A DNA stretch of 40,522 bases, from NCBI RefSeq assembly GCF_017993425.1, contig NZ_JAGOMQ010000034.1:1-40522 (forward strand). Direction: 5' to 3'. Below the pieces are notes generated by a model, which saw only the letters and a program-made list of their open reading frames with translations, did not search any database and was not told the origin of the DNA. This document shows positions 23,801-33,024 of the stretch, piece by piece. The translations under genes were made by a program, and so were the position numbers. The DNA comes from Amaricoccus sp. (GTDB taxonomy: Bacteria > Pseudomonadota > Alphaproteobacteria > Rhodobacterales > Rhodobacteraceae). Within the stretch, counting starts at the first letter, position 1; each line of letters starts with the position of its first letter.

Positions 23801-24159
23801 GGCAGGTCGCCGACGATCTGGTCGATGGCGTCCTTGACGTCCTGCACCGCCTGGTCGGTCGGGACCTCCATGCGGAACTCGATCAGCGTCTGCGACATGC
23901 CGTCGCTGATCGTGGAGTTGACGTTCTTGACGCCGGCGATGCCGGCGACGGCGTCCTCGATCTCCTTGGTGACCTGGGTCTCCAGCTCGGCGGGCGCCGC
24001 GCCCTCCTGCGCGACGGTGACGGCGACGAGCGGCACGTCGATGTTGGGGAAGCGGGTGATCGGCAGCGTGTTGAAGCTCTGCCAGCCGAGGAGCAGCAGC
24101 ATCGCGAAGGCGAGGAGGGGCGCGATCGGCTTGCGGATCGCCCAGGCGGAGAAGTTCAC
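20881..24159 (-). CDS. RND-family efflux pump, inner-membrane transporter
   Basis: This 1092-residue proton-driven pump exports drugs or other amphiphiles across the envelope. It starts MNFSAWAIRKPIAPLLAFAMLL, with the first of twelve membrane segments. A large periplasmic loop follows, then the proton-relay segment LATGILVDDAIVEIENI with paired aspartates (about residues 395-410), and a second half with the matching cluster GFLMLMGIVTKNAILLVDFA. The length is typical of HAE-type RND proteins. A charged tail of about 60 residues contains a short leucine/arginine helix (DALRQRIDRLE). Its ATG overlaps the adaptor stop by 4 bp. The partner outer-membrane channel is not encoded here. Confidence 0.95.
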   Translation of the reverse strand: MNFSAWAIRKPIAPLLAFAMLLLLGWQSFNTLPITRFPNIDVPLVAVTVAQEGAAPAELETQVTKEIEDAVAGIAGVKNVNSTISDGMSQTLIEFRMEVPTDQAVQDVKDAIDQIVGDLPGDIEAPTVTRIDVEGQAILTFAVSSPDMSIEELSWFVDDTISRALQGRPGIGRIDRYGGADREIRIELDPARLDSYGITAAMVNAQLRETNANLGAGRGKVGGQEQAIRALGDAASADSLADTTIALPSGRFVRLGDLGEVIDTYEEPRSFVRVDGKPVVTFAVFRAKGASEVSVAETVNATLADLRAAHPEVSITLADDTVFYTYGNYEAALHTLFEGALLAVLVVLLFLRNWRATLITAVALPLSAIPTFWLMDLLGFSLNLVSFLAITLATGILVDDAIVEIENISRHIRMGKTPYRAAVEAADEIGLAVIATTMTIVAVFVPVSFMPGIPGQYFRQFGLTVAIAVIFSLLVARLITPMMAAYLMRDSDAADHGEPKDGPFMRAYLWLVRTTLRARYLTLLAAIGVLAVSLFFMLRIPGSFIPPEDVSRIPISVELPPGATLAETEVAVDRVRELVGGVEGVDSVFVLGGASPTGDLDVRRASVTALLEKLDHSILRKLASGLRDIPVLGALVPEIAPHGRLRPQSQIEAEIFDKLATVPDIRAFKLNDRGERDLSFSVLSSDEASLAEAVGRLEAALRGDPLLADVASEGALPRPEIQVTPRLAEAARLGVTTRQIAETVRVATIGDIDAALAKVSVDDRLIPVRVQLSEDVRTDIGRIAALKVTTASGATVPLNAVADVVVAEGPNSIERLNRQRLATIGANLPPGVALGTASARFNELTRAVELPPGVRIAEAGDAEIQAEMQQSFGNAMVMGLMLVLTVLILLFHSVIQPFTILFSLPLALGGVAAALIVTGNAISMPVLIGFLMLMGIVTKNAILLVDFAIEMRAQGMDRVTALIEAGHKRARPIVMTSIAMSAGMLPSALGVGEGGAFRAPMAIAVIGGIIVSTLLSLVVVPSFFLIMDDLQRLLARVFGRFVGRKEPDPETRSPEEVAAALTASESEIDALRQRIDRLENPPPGGRSGLHVA

Positions 24160-25337
24160 GGCCGCGCCTCCGCCGTGGGCGCGGCCGTCGCGGCGGCCGG
24201 CACCGGGTTGATCCGGTCGCCGGGCCGCACGAAGGCCCCGGCCTTGGTCACCACCACGTCGCCGGCGGCGAGGCCGTCGACCACCTCGACGAGGCCGCCG
24301 TCGCGGATGCCCGTGACGATCCGGGCGCTCTCGAGCACGTCGCCCGTGACGCGCAGCACCGCGCCGTCGTTCACCGCCGAGATCGGCACGGCGAGCGCCT
24401 CGGCCTCGCGGACGCGGATCTCGGCGTCCGCGAACATGCCGGAGCGGACGCGGGCGGAATCGTCGATGGCGATGCGGACGCGGCCGAGGCGCGAGGTCTC
24501 GTTCACCGTCGGCTCGACGAGGCGGATCTCGCCGCCGACTGGCCCGGCGAGGCCGACGATGCCGAGCTGCGCCTTCTGGCCGGGGGCGAGCTTCAGCAGG
24601 TCCTGCTCGGCGACGTCGGCGCGGAGCTCGAGCGCGCCGTCGCGCACGATGGCGAAGAGCGGCTCGCCGGCCATGCTGGCGATGGCGCCGATGGTGGCGT
24701 CGCGCTCGGTGACCCGGCCGGCGACCGGCGCCGCGACGGCGGTGCGGCGGAGCTGGAGGTCGATGTCGGCGAGCTGGGCGTCGACGAGGCGGAGCTGGGC
24801 GCGGGCCGCGTTCAGCCCCTGCGCCGCGGCGTTCATCCGCGCCGCCGCCGCCGCCGCGGTCGAGCGGGCGGTGTCGGCGGCCGCGCCCGAGGCGGCGCCG
24901 CGGGCGGCGAGGCTGACCGCGCGGTCGCGGTCGCGCAGCGCCTCGTCGCGCAGCGCCTCGGCCTCGGCGAGCTGCGCCTCGCCTTGCGCGATCGTCGCCT
25001 CGGCGGTGGCGCGGCTCGCCTCGAGCTGGCTGTGCTGGAGCTGGAGCGCCGCGTCGGAGAGCCGGGCCATCACCTGGCCGGCCTCGACCCAGTCGCCGAC
25101 CTCGACCTCGATCGACTCGATGGCCTGGCCCTCGATCTGCGGGGAGACCAGCACCTGCTCGACGGGGCCGATCATGCCGGAGCCGCGCACGCGGTCGACG
25201 AGGTGGGCGGTCGCGACCGTGGAGACGGTGATCGCGGGCGCGCCGGCCTCGGCGAGGGCGGGGGCGGCGTCGTCGCTCGCCCGGGCGGCCGGGGCGAGCG
25301 CGAGGAGGAGGAGCGCGGGGAGAAGGATCAGGCGCAT
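24156..25337 (-). CDS. RND efflux periplasmic adaptor (membrane-fusion protein)
   Basis: This 393-residue HlyD/AcrA-type adaptor links the RND pump to an outer-membrane channel. It has a signal peptide (MRLILLPALLLLALAPAARAS) with cleavage after about residue 20. The lipoyl half-motif IESIEVEVGDWVEAGQVMARL is near residue 75. A long alanine-rich coiled-coil hairpin (about 90-195) is followed by the second lipoyl half VAAPVAGRVTERDATIGAI near 205. The beta-barrel and membrane-proximal domains come last. There is no lipobox cysteine, so it is soluble or anchored by the signal. The start at 25337 is 8 bp after the regulator stop, and its own stop overlaps the pump start. Confidence 0.92.
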   Translation of the reverse strand: MRLILLPALLLLALAPAARASDDAAPALAEAGAPAITVSTVATAHLVDRVRGSGMIGPVEQVLVSPQIEGQAIESIEVEVGDWVEAGQVMARLSDAALQLQHSQLEASRATAEATIAQGEAQLAEAEALRDEALRDRDRAVSLAARGAASGAAADTARSTAAAAAARMNAAAQGLNAARAQLRLVDAQLADIDLQLRRTAVAAPVAGRVTERDATIGAIASMAGEPLFAIVRDGALELRADVAEQDLLKLAPGQKAQLGIVGLAGPVGGEIRLVEPTVNETSRLGRVRIAIDDSARVRSGMFADAEIRVREAEALAVPISAVNDGAVLRVTGDVLESARIVTGIRDGGLVEVVDGLAAGDVVVTKAGAFVRPGDRINPVPAAATAAPTAEARP

Positions 25338-25345
25338 GCGCGTTC

Positions 25346-25972
25346 TCAGGATGCGGCGGCCGCTTCGGCCGGCCGGCCGGCGAGGAGGACCTCGGACAGG
25401 ATGAAGGAGATGGTGCGCTCGACCAGCGCGACCATCTCGTCGTTGGCGCCCGGCGCCCGGCGCGCGCCGCAGCGCAGCGACACGCTCTGCACGAGCATCA
25501 GCACCAGCCCGGCATGGGCGCCGAACCGGGCGGCCGCCGCGGCCTCGCTCAGTCCGCCGATGCGGGCGAAGACCGCGACGAGGCTGCGCACGATCTCGTC
25601 CTCGACGCGGTCGAGGAGGGCGGCGAACTCGGGCCTGCGGGTGGCCGCCGCCTCGATCTCGGCCCACATCGCCGCGTCGCAGACGTCGCCGCAGGCGATG
25701 CGCTCGGCGACGGTGGCGCGGAAGGTGGCGAGCGGGTCGGGCGAGCGCAGGATGGCGCGGAACTTGGCCCGCACCTCGTCGAGCTCGCGCTCGACCATCG
25801 CCTCGATGATCGCGCTCTTCGACGGGAAGTAGCGGTAGAAGTTGCCCGCGCTCATGCCGGCGGCGCGCGCGAGGTCCTGCATCGACGCCCCGTCGAAGCC
25901 CTTGCTGGCGAAGATCGCCTTGACGCTGTCGAGTATCCCCAGCGCCCGCGGATCGCTCCCTGCCTCTTCCAA
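25346..25972 (-). CDS. TetR/AcrR-family repressor of the RND operon
   Basis: This 208-residue protein has a TetR-type helix-turn-helix at about residues 10-55 (GILDSVKAIFASKGFDGAS, then DLARAAGMSAGNFYRYFPSK). An all-helical ligand domain with the variable C-terminus follows. The best start is a TTG at 25972, because no ATG or GTG precedes the DNA-binding helix; the ribosome site is weak. It is the first gene of the efflux operon and sits downstream of the palindrome at 26028-26043, its most likely target. Ligands relieving repression would be pump substrates, which are unknown. Confidence 0.9.
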   Translation of the reverse strand: MEEAGSDPRALGILDSVKAIFASKGFDGASMQDLARAAGMSAGNFYRYFPSKSAIIEAMVERELDEVRAKFRAILRSPDPLATFRATVAERIACGDVCDAAMWAEIEAAATRRPEFAALLDRVEDEIVRSLVAVFARIGGLSEAAAAARFGAHAGLVLMLVQSVSLRCGARRAPGANDEMVALVERTISFILSEVLLAGRPAEAAAAS

Positions 25973-26027
25973 ACCCCGTCCCCCGCGCCGCCGCGCGAGC
26001 CGCGCGCGACTCGGCCCCTATACACGA

Positions 26028-26043
26028 GAATGAACGTTCATTC
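26028..26043. promoter_or_regulatory. Perfect 16-bp palindromic operator
   Basis: GAATGAACGTTCATTC is a perfect palindrome 55 bp upstream of the TetR gene. On the minus strand TATAGG (26017-26022) lies 5 bp beyond it and could be the -10, so a protein bound here would block RNA polymerase. The same kind of site is common for TetR/AcrR regulators of RND operons. The divergent dioxygenase-like gene starts 92 bp away on the other side. Confidence 0.75.
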
Positions 26044-26134
26044 ACGCGAAGAATTAACCTTTGCCCGGGCCGCGCCGGCCCGCGTCGCGCGATCGTGAGG
26101 CCGCGAACGCCCGCGAGCGGGGCAGGGTAGGGGA

Positions 26135-26863
26135 ATGACCCGCGACGACCCTCCCGCCCGGCCGTTCCGCCGCCGCCTCCTCGCCGCCCTCGCGCTCGCC
26201 CCCGCGGCCCCCTGGGCCGCCCTGGCCGCGCCCGCCGGTCCCTGGGCCGCGGCGCGGGCGGCGCGCGCGCCCGGGCTGATCGCCGCGGAGGTCTGCCGGG
26301 CGACGCCGGAGCTGACCGAGGGGCCGTTCTACCTCGACCCGCGCCTCGACCGCGCCGACGTGACCGAGGGCCTGCCCGGCCTGCCGGTCGAGCTCGCCCT
26401 GCAGGTGGTCGACGCCGACTGCGCGCCCATCCCCGGCGCCCGGGTCGAGATCTGGCAATGCGACGCGCTCGGGGCCTATTCGGGCGTCGGCCAGCGCCCG
26501 GGGACCACCTTCCTGCGCGGCGCGCAGCCCGCCGGCGCCGACGGGGTGGCGCGGTTCCGCACGCTCTATCCCGGCTGGTATCCCGGACGGGCCCCGCACA
26601 TCCACTTCAAGGCGCGGCTCGACGGCGGCCGCGTGCTGACCAGCCAGCTCTTCTTCCCCGACGCGCTGAGCCGCCGGGTCTACGCCGAGGTCGCGCCCTA
26701 CGACGGCCGCGGCGGCCGGCCGACCACCTTCAACGCCAACGACCGCATCGCCGCCGCCGGCGGCTCCGCCACCCTCGCCGACGTCGAGATGCGCCGCGAC
26801 GGGATCGCCGCCGCGCTGGTGGTGGGCGTCGATCCGCGCGCGCGCCGCTCGCGATCCGGATAG
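26135..26863 (+). CDS. Intradiol dioxygenase-like protein, probably Tat-exported
   Basis: This 242-residue protein carries the intradiol ring-cleavage signature: EGPFYLDP near residue 62, VEIWQCDALGAYSG near 104 with a tyrosine ligand, TLYPGWYPGRAPHIHFK near 142-158 with Tyr and two His ligands, and TSQLFFPD near 168. These are the non-haem Fe(III) ligands of catechol and protocatechuate dioxygenases. The N-terminus PFRRRLLAALALAPAAPWAALAA is a likely Tat signal, which is unusual for classical cytoplasmic intradiol enzymes but known for secreted relatives of unclear substrate. The start at 26135 has GGGGCAGGGTAGGGG upstream. It is divergent from the RND operon, so it may act on compounds met in the periplasm (inference). 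Confidence 0.87.
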   Translation: MTRDDPPARPFRRRLLAALALAPAAPWAALAAPAGPWAAARAARAPGLIAAEVCRATPELTEGPFYLDPRLDRADVTEGLPGLPVELALQVVDADCAPIPGARVEIWQCDALGAYSGVGQRPGTTFLRGAQPAGADGVARFRTLYPGWYPGRAPHIHFKARLDGGRVLTSQLFFPDALSRRVYAEVAPYDGRGGRPTTFNANDRIAAAGGSATLADVEMRRDGIAAALVVGVDPRARRSRSG

Positions 26864-26925
26864 GTCGCGTCGCGCGACGCACGGCGACCCCCGGAGCGAT
26901 GCGCTTGCGTTTCGCGGGCGTTTGT

Positions 26926-26944
26926 TCATTCTGCGGGCGAATGA
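26926..26944. promoter_or_regulatory. Short dyad upstream of the SorC-type regulator gene
   Basis: TCATTC (26926-26931) and GAATGA (26939-26944) are inverted with a 7-bp spacer, 17 bp before the start at 26961. It could be an autoregulatory site. Arms of this length also arise by chance. Confidence 0.25.
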
Positions 26945-26960
26945 CCGAAGGGGCGACCTC

Positions 26961-27911
26961 ATGTCGCGAGCCCGCGCCGCCACCGACCGCCTCGACGACG
27001 CCGCCCGCGCCGGCTGGCTCTACTACATCGCCGGGCGGACCCAGGACGAGGTGGCGGCGCAGATGGGCATCTCGCGCCAGGCGGCGCAGCGGCTGGTGTC
27101 CCTCGCCGTCGAGGCGCGCCTCGTCAAGGTCTGGATGGACCACCCGATCGCCCGCTGCCTCGAGCTCGGCGCGCGGCTGCGCGAGCGCTACGGGTTGCGC
27201 GGGGCCGAGGTGGTCCCCACCGACCCGGACGACGCCGCCGGCCTCGCCGGCATCGGCGAGGCCGGCGCCGCGGAGATGATGCGCTGGCTCGGCCGGCCGG
27301 ATCCGCTGGTGGTCGGCATCGGCAGCGGGCGGACGCTGAAGTCGGTGGTCGAGCACCTGCCGCCGATCTCCTGCCCGCAGCACCGCGTCGTGTCGCTCAC
27401 CGGGAGCATCGGCCCCGACGGATCGGCCGCGTACTACAACGTGGTGTTCTCCATGGCGGAAGCGGTGACGGCGCGGCGCTTTCCCCTGCCGCTTCCGGTG
27501 TTTCTCGCCTCCGAGGAGGAGCGGGCGGTCATGCACGGACTGGCGCTGATCCGCTCGACGCTCGAGCTCGCCGCGGCGGCCGACGTCGCCTTCATCGGGG
27601 TCGGCGAGATGGACGACGCGGCGCCGCTCTTCGTCGACGGCTTCCTCGGCCGCGAGGACCTCTACGCGCTGAAGGCGGCGGGGGCGGAGGGCGAGATCTG
27701 CGGCTGGGCCTTCGACGGGGAAGGGCGGCTCCTCACCGACGGGGTCAACCGCCGGGTGGCCAGCGCTCCGATCCCGCCGCGCGACCGCGCCACCGTCTTC
27801 GCGATCGCCAAGGGACCCCGCAAGATCGCGCCGCTGCGCGCCGCGCTGCGCGGCGGCCTCGCCAACGCCGTCGTCACGGACGAGGCCACGGCGGAGGCCC
27901 TGCTCGCATGA
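26961..27911 (+). CDS. smoC: SorC/DeoR-type sugar-binding regulator of the polyol operon
   Basis: This 316-residue protein has an N-terminal sigma-factor-like helix-turn-helix (LYYIAGRTQDEVAAQMGISRQAAQRLV, residues about 20-48). A sugar-phosphate-binding domain of the SorC family follows, with VVGIGSGRTLKSVVEHLPP, VVSLTGSIGPDG and a C-terminal KGPRKIAPLRAALRGGLANAVVTDE helix-strand unit. Such regulators sense phosphorylated or free polyols and control the adjacent catabolic operon. The start at 26961 is favoured by AAGGGGCG upstream. It stands 126 bp before the substrate-binding protein gene in the same direction, the position expected of SmoC. The symbol rests on context and family. Confidence 0.87.
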   Translation: MSRARAATDRLDDAARAGWLYYIAGRTQDEVAAQMGISRQAAQRLVSLAVEARLVKVWMDHPIARCLELGARLRERYGLRGAEVVPTDPDDAAGLAGIGEAGAAEMMRWLGRPDPLVVGIGSGRTLKSVVEHLPPISCPQHRVVSLTGSIGPDGSAAYYNVVFSMAEAVTARRFPLPLPVFLASEEERAVMHGLALIRSTLELAAAADVAFIGVGEMDDAAPLFVDGFLGREDLYALKAAGAEGEICGWAFDGEGRLLTDGVNRRVASAPIPPRDRATVFAIAKGPRKIAPLRAALRGGLANAVVTDEATAEALLA

Positions 27912-27956
27912 GCGATTTTCCGGACGCCCGCGACGCGGACCGCGTTAAGGATCTGC

Positions 27957-28020
27957 TTGACAGACTCGCCGCCGTGCATGAGTAATTGCCCACAACGATA
28001 GCAAATGCCCATGAAGGGCA
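27957..28020 (+). promoter_or_regulatory. Polyol operon promoter and operator
   Basis: TTGACA (27957-27962, perfect -35) and AGTAAT (27981-27986) are spaced by 18 bp. Downstream lies TTGCCC and then the dyad TGCCC-atgaa-GGGCA at 28006-28020, just before the ribosome site GGAGGA. The regulator encoded at 26961-27911 is the likely binder. Confidence 0.6.
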
Positions 28021-28037
28021 GACCAACCGGAGGAATC

Positions 28038-29345
28038 ATGAGAACGATCACCCTACTTCTGGGGGCGGCGTCCGTCCTCGGGCTCGCCGTGGCGGCGCAG
28101 GCGCAGACGATCACGATCGCGACGGTCAACAACGGCGACATGATCCGGATGCAGGGCCTGACCTCGGCGTTCACCGAGGCGCATCCGGACATCACGGTGA
28201 ACTGGGTCACGCTCGAGGAGAACATCCTGCGCGAGCGGGTGACCACCGACATCGCCACCGGCGGCGGCCAGTACGACATCCTGACCATCGGCAACTACGA
28301 GGTGCCGATCTGGGGCAAGCAGGGCTGGCTGGTGCCGCTCGAGTTCGACGCCGCCTACGACGTCGACGACATGCTGCCGGCGATCCGTGGCGGCCTGACC
28401 GTCGACGGCAAGCTCTTCGCCGCGCCGTTCTACGGCGAGAGCGCCTTCCTGATGTATCGCACCGACCTCTTCGAGGCGGCCGGGCTCACCATGCCCGCGG
28501 ACCCGACCTGGGAGTTCATCGGCGAGGCGGCGCGCAAGATCACCGACCGCTCGACGGGCGTCAACGGCATCTGCCTGCGCGGCAAGGCCGGCTGGGGCGA
28601 GAACATGGCGCTGATCAGCTCGATGGCGAACTCCTTCGGCGCGAGCTGGTTCGACGAGCAGTGGAAGCCGCAGTTCGACAGCCCCGAGTGGAAGGACGCG
28701 CTGCAGTTCTACGCCGACCTGATGAAGGACGCAGGCCCGCAGGGCGCCTCGTCCAACGGCTTCAACGAGAACCTGACGCTCTTCCAGCAGGGCAAGTGCG
28801 GCATGTGGATCGACGCCACCTCCGCCGGCTCGTTCGTGTCCGATCCCAAGCAGTCGACCGTCGCCGACAAGGTCGCCTACACGATCTACCCGCACAAGGA
28901 CGGCGTCGACAACCACGGCAACTGGCTGTGGTCGTGGAACCTCGCGATCCCGACCAGCTCGAAGAACGCCGAGGCGGCCAAGACCTTCATCCAGTGGGCG
29001 ACCGACAAGGCCTATACCGAGCTCGTCGCCTCGAAGGAGGGCTGGGCGAACGTGCCCCCGGGCACCCGCACCTCGCTCTACGAGAACCAGAACTACCTCG
29101 ACGCGGCGGGCTTCGCCGACGAGGCCAAGGCGGCGATGGACGCGGCCGACATCACCAAGCCGACGGTGAAGCCGGTGCCCTATATCGGCGGCCAGTTCGT
29201 CGCGATCCCGGAGTTCCAGTCGATCGGCACCAATGTCGGCCAGCTGTTCTCCGCGGTCCTCGCCGGCCAGTCGAGCGTCGACGACGCGCTCGCGCAGGCG
29301 CAGTCGGTGACCGAGCGCGAGATGCGGCGCGCCGGCTACAAGTAA
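28038..29345 (+). CDS. smoE: Polyol ABC importer, substrate-binding protein
   Basis: This 435-residue periplasmic family-1 binding protein is for hexitols or pentitols. The signal peptide MRTITLLLGAASVLGLAVAAQA is probably cleaved before QTITIATVNNGD. Matching features of SmoE/MtlE-type proteins include the early ITIATVNNGDMIRMQ and the FNENLTLFQQGKCGMWIDAT segment, and the HGNWLWSWNLAIP and EREMRRAGYK end. ATG 28038 has GGAGGAATC upstream. It is first in an operon with two permeases, an ATPase and two or three dehydrogenases. A strong hairpin (29371-29404) follows the gene and would favour surplus binding protein. Confidence 0.92.
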   Translation: MRTITLLLGAASVLGLAVAAQAQTITIATVNNGDMIRMQGLTSAFTEAHPDITVNWVTLEENILRERVTTDIATGGGQYDILTIGNYEVPIWGKQGWLVPLEFDAAYDVDDMLPAIRGGLTVDGKLFAAPFYGESAFLMYRTDLFEAAGLTMPADPTWEFIGEAARKITDRSTGVNGICLRGKAGWGENMALISSMANSFGASWFDEQWKPQFDSPEWKDALQFYADLMKDAGPQGASSNGFNENLTLFQQGKCGMWIDATSAGSFVSDPKQSTVADKVAYTIYPHKDGVDNHGNWLWSWNLAIPTSSKNAEAAKTFIQWATDKAYTELVASKEGWANVPPGTRTSLYENQNYLDAAGFADEAKAAMDAADITKPTVKPVPYIGGQFVAIPEFQSIGTNVGQLFSAVLAGQSSVDDALAQAQSVTEREMRRAGYK

Positions 29346-29370
29346 GGCGCCCTTCCTCCCGGCGCCTCTG

Positions 29371-29404
29371 CCGCCCGGCCGGTCCCGCACCGGTCCGGGC
29401 GGCC
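29371..29404 (+). other. Intercistronic hairpin between smoE and smoF
   Basis: GCCGCCCGG (29371-29379) pairs with CCGGGCGGC (29396-29404), and CCGGT (29380-29384) with ACCGG (29390-29394). This leaves a 5-nt loop and one bulged T. There is no T-run, so it is more likely an mRNA-stabilising or partial-attenuation structure that lets the binding protein be made in excess. Confidence 0.55.
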
Positions 29405-29462
29405 CCTTCCCGACCTCGCAAGAGCCGCCGTTCCCGAGCGGCCGACCCCAGGGGGAGACGTC

Positions 29463-30332
29463 ATGGCCACCCGACAGACCGAAGGCATCGCGCGCCTGAT
29501 GCGCCTGCCCGCGATCGTCCTTCTGCTGATCTGGATGATCGTGCCGCTCACGATGACGGTGTATTTCTCGTTCCGCTACTACAACCTGCTCAATCCCGCC
29601 GCCGGCGGCTGGGCCGGGTTCGAGAACTACCAGTACTTCCTGACCGACCCGGCCTTCTGGCAGGCGATCCGCAACACGCTCGCCATCGTCGTCGGCGTGC
29701 TGGCGATCACCGTCTGCCTCGGGATCGCCATCGCGATCCTGATCGACCAGCCGATCTTCGGGCAGGGGGTGGTGCGCATCCTCGTCATCTCCCCGTTCTT
29801 CGTCATGCCGCCCGTCGCGGCGCTGGTGTGGAAGAACATGATCCTCCACCCCGGCTACGGCGTCACCGCCGACATCGCCCGCTTCCTCGGGCTGCAACCG
29901 GTCGACTGGTTCGCCTCCTATCCGCTCGCCTCGATCATCGTCATCGTCGCCTGGCAATGGCTGCCCTTCGCGACGCTGATCCTGCTCACCTCGCTGCAAT
30001 CGCTCGACGGCGAGCAGAAGGAGGCGGCCGAGATGGACGGCGCCGGGATCTGGAGCCGCTTCTGGCACCTGACGCTGCCGCACATGGCCCGCGCCATCAC
30101 CATCGTGGTGCTGATCCAGACGATCTTCCTGCTCGGGGTCTACGCCGAGATCCTCGTCACCACCAACGGCGGCCCGGGCTACGCCTCGACCAACCTGCCG
30201 TTCCTGATCTACCGCGCGGCGCGTCTCTCGAACGACGTCGGCGGCGCGGCGGCGGGCGGCATCGTCGCGGTCGTGCTCGCCAACATCGTCGCGATCTTCC
30301 TGATGCGCGCCGTCGGCAAGAACCTGGACTGA
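29463..30332 (+). CDS. smoF: Polyol ABC importer, permease (MalF type)
   Basis: This 289-residue inner-membrane protein has about six hydrophobic segments (15-36, 75-97, 105-127, 155-178, 208-230, 260-282). The EAA loop is preserved at about residues 185-207 (EQKEAAEMDG and LTLPHM), where the ATPase docks. The ATG is preceded by CCAGGGGGAGACGTC. The next permease starts 10 bp after its stop. Together with smoG it forms the translocation channel for sorbitol, mannitol or arabitol (assigned from the operon). Confidence 0.93.
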   Translation: MATRQTEGIARLMRLPAIVLLLIWMIVPLTMTVYFSFRYYNLLNPAAGGWAGFENYQYFLTDPAFWQAIRNTLAIVVGVLAITVCLGIAIAILIDQPIFGQGVVRILVISPFFVMPPVAALVWKNMILHPGYGVTADIARFLGLQPVDWFASYPLASIIVIVAWQWLPFATLILLTSLQSLDGEQKEAAEMDGAGIWSRFWHLTLPHMARAITIVVLIQTIFLLGVYAEILVTTNGGPGYASTNLPFLIYRAARLSNDVGGAAAGGIVAVVLANIVAIFLMRAVGKNLD

Positions 30333-30342
30333 GGAGAGCGAC

Positions 30343-31167
<825 letters not shown>

Positions 31168-31179
31168 GGGAACAGACCC

Positions 31180-32190
<1,011 letters not shown>

Positions 32191-32209
32191 AATCACGGGA
32201 CAGAACACC

Positions 32210-32980
32210 ATGAGACTGCAAGGCAAGTCCGCGCTCATCACCGGCGCCGCGCGCGGCATCGGCGCCGCCTTCGCCAAGGCCTACGTCGCCGAGGGCGCGA
32301 CCGTGGCGATCGGCGACGTCGCGCTGGAGCGCGCCGAGGCCACCGCCGCCGAGATCGGCCCCGCGGCCTACGCGGTGAAGCTCGACGTCACCAGCCAGGC
32401 CTCCATCGACGCGGCCATCGCCGCGGTGGCGGAGCGCGCCGGCGGCCTCGACATCCTCGTCAACAATGCCGCGCTCTTCGACGCCGACAACATCGCCGAC
32501 ATCACCCGCCAGAGCTACGACAGGCTCTTCTCGGTCAACGTCGCCGGCACGCTCTTCACCATGCAGGCGGCGGCCCGGCAGATGATCAGGCAGGGCAGGG
32601 GCGGCAAGATCATCAACATGGCCTCGCAAGCCGGCCGCCGCGGCGAGAGCCTCGTCGCCGTCTACTGCGCCACCAAGGCCGCGGTGATCTCGCTGACCCA
32701 GTCGGCGGGCCTGAACCTGATCCAGCACGGCATCAACGTGAACGCCATCGCGCCCGGCGTCGTCGACGGCGAGCACTGGGAGCATGTCGATTCCATGTTC
32801 GCCAAGCTCGAGGGCAAGAAGCCCGGCCAGAAGAAGGCCGAGGTCGCCGCCGGCGTCCCCGCCGGCCGCTTCGCCACGCCCGAGGACCTGACCGGCATGG
32901 CGGTGTTCCTGGCGTCGAAGGAGGCCGACTACATCCTCGCCCAGACCTACAACGTCGATGGCGGCCAATGGATGAGCTGA
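32210..32980 (+). CDS. smoS: Sorbitol (glucitol) dehydrogenase, SDR family
   Basis: This 256-residue NAD-dependent SDR oxidises sorbitol to fructose and related polyols. It shows TGAARGIGAAFAKAY near residue 12, aspartate D37 of IGDVALERA after beta-2, and NNAALFDADN near 86. The active site includes the Ser of NMASQAGRRGES and Tyr/Lys in VYCATKAAVISL. The stretch SAGLNLIQHGINVNAIAPGV and the end AQTYNVDGGQWMS match the Rhodobacter sphaeroides sorbitol dehydrogenase as I remember it. Position after the ABC genes and before mtlK fits the smo operon. Confidence 0.93.
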   Translation: MRLQGKSALITGAARGIGAAFAKAYVAEGATVAIGDVALERAEATAAEIGPAAYAVKLDVTSQASIDAAIAAVAERAGGLDILVNNAALFDADNIADITRQSYDRLFSVNVAGTLFTMQAAARQMIRQGRGGKIINMASQAGRRGESLVAVYCATKAAVISLTQSAGLNLIQHGINVNAIAPGVVDGEHWEHVDSMFAKLEGKKPGQKKAEVAAGVPAGRFATPEDLTGMAVFLASKEADYILAQTYNVDGGQWMS

Positions 32981-33024
32981 CCGGCGCCGCCCGACCGTCC
33001 CGCCGCCACGGAGCCAGCTGACCC

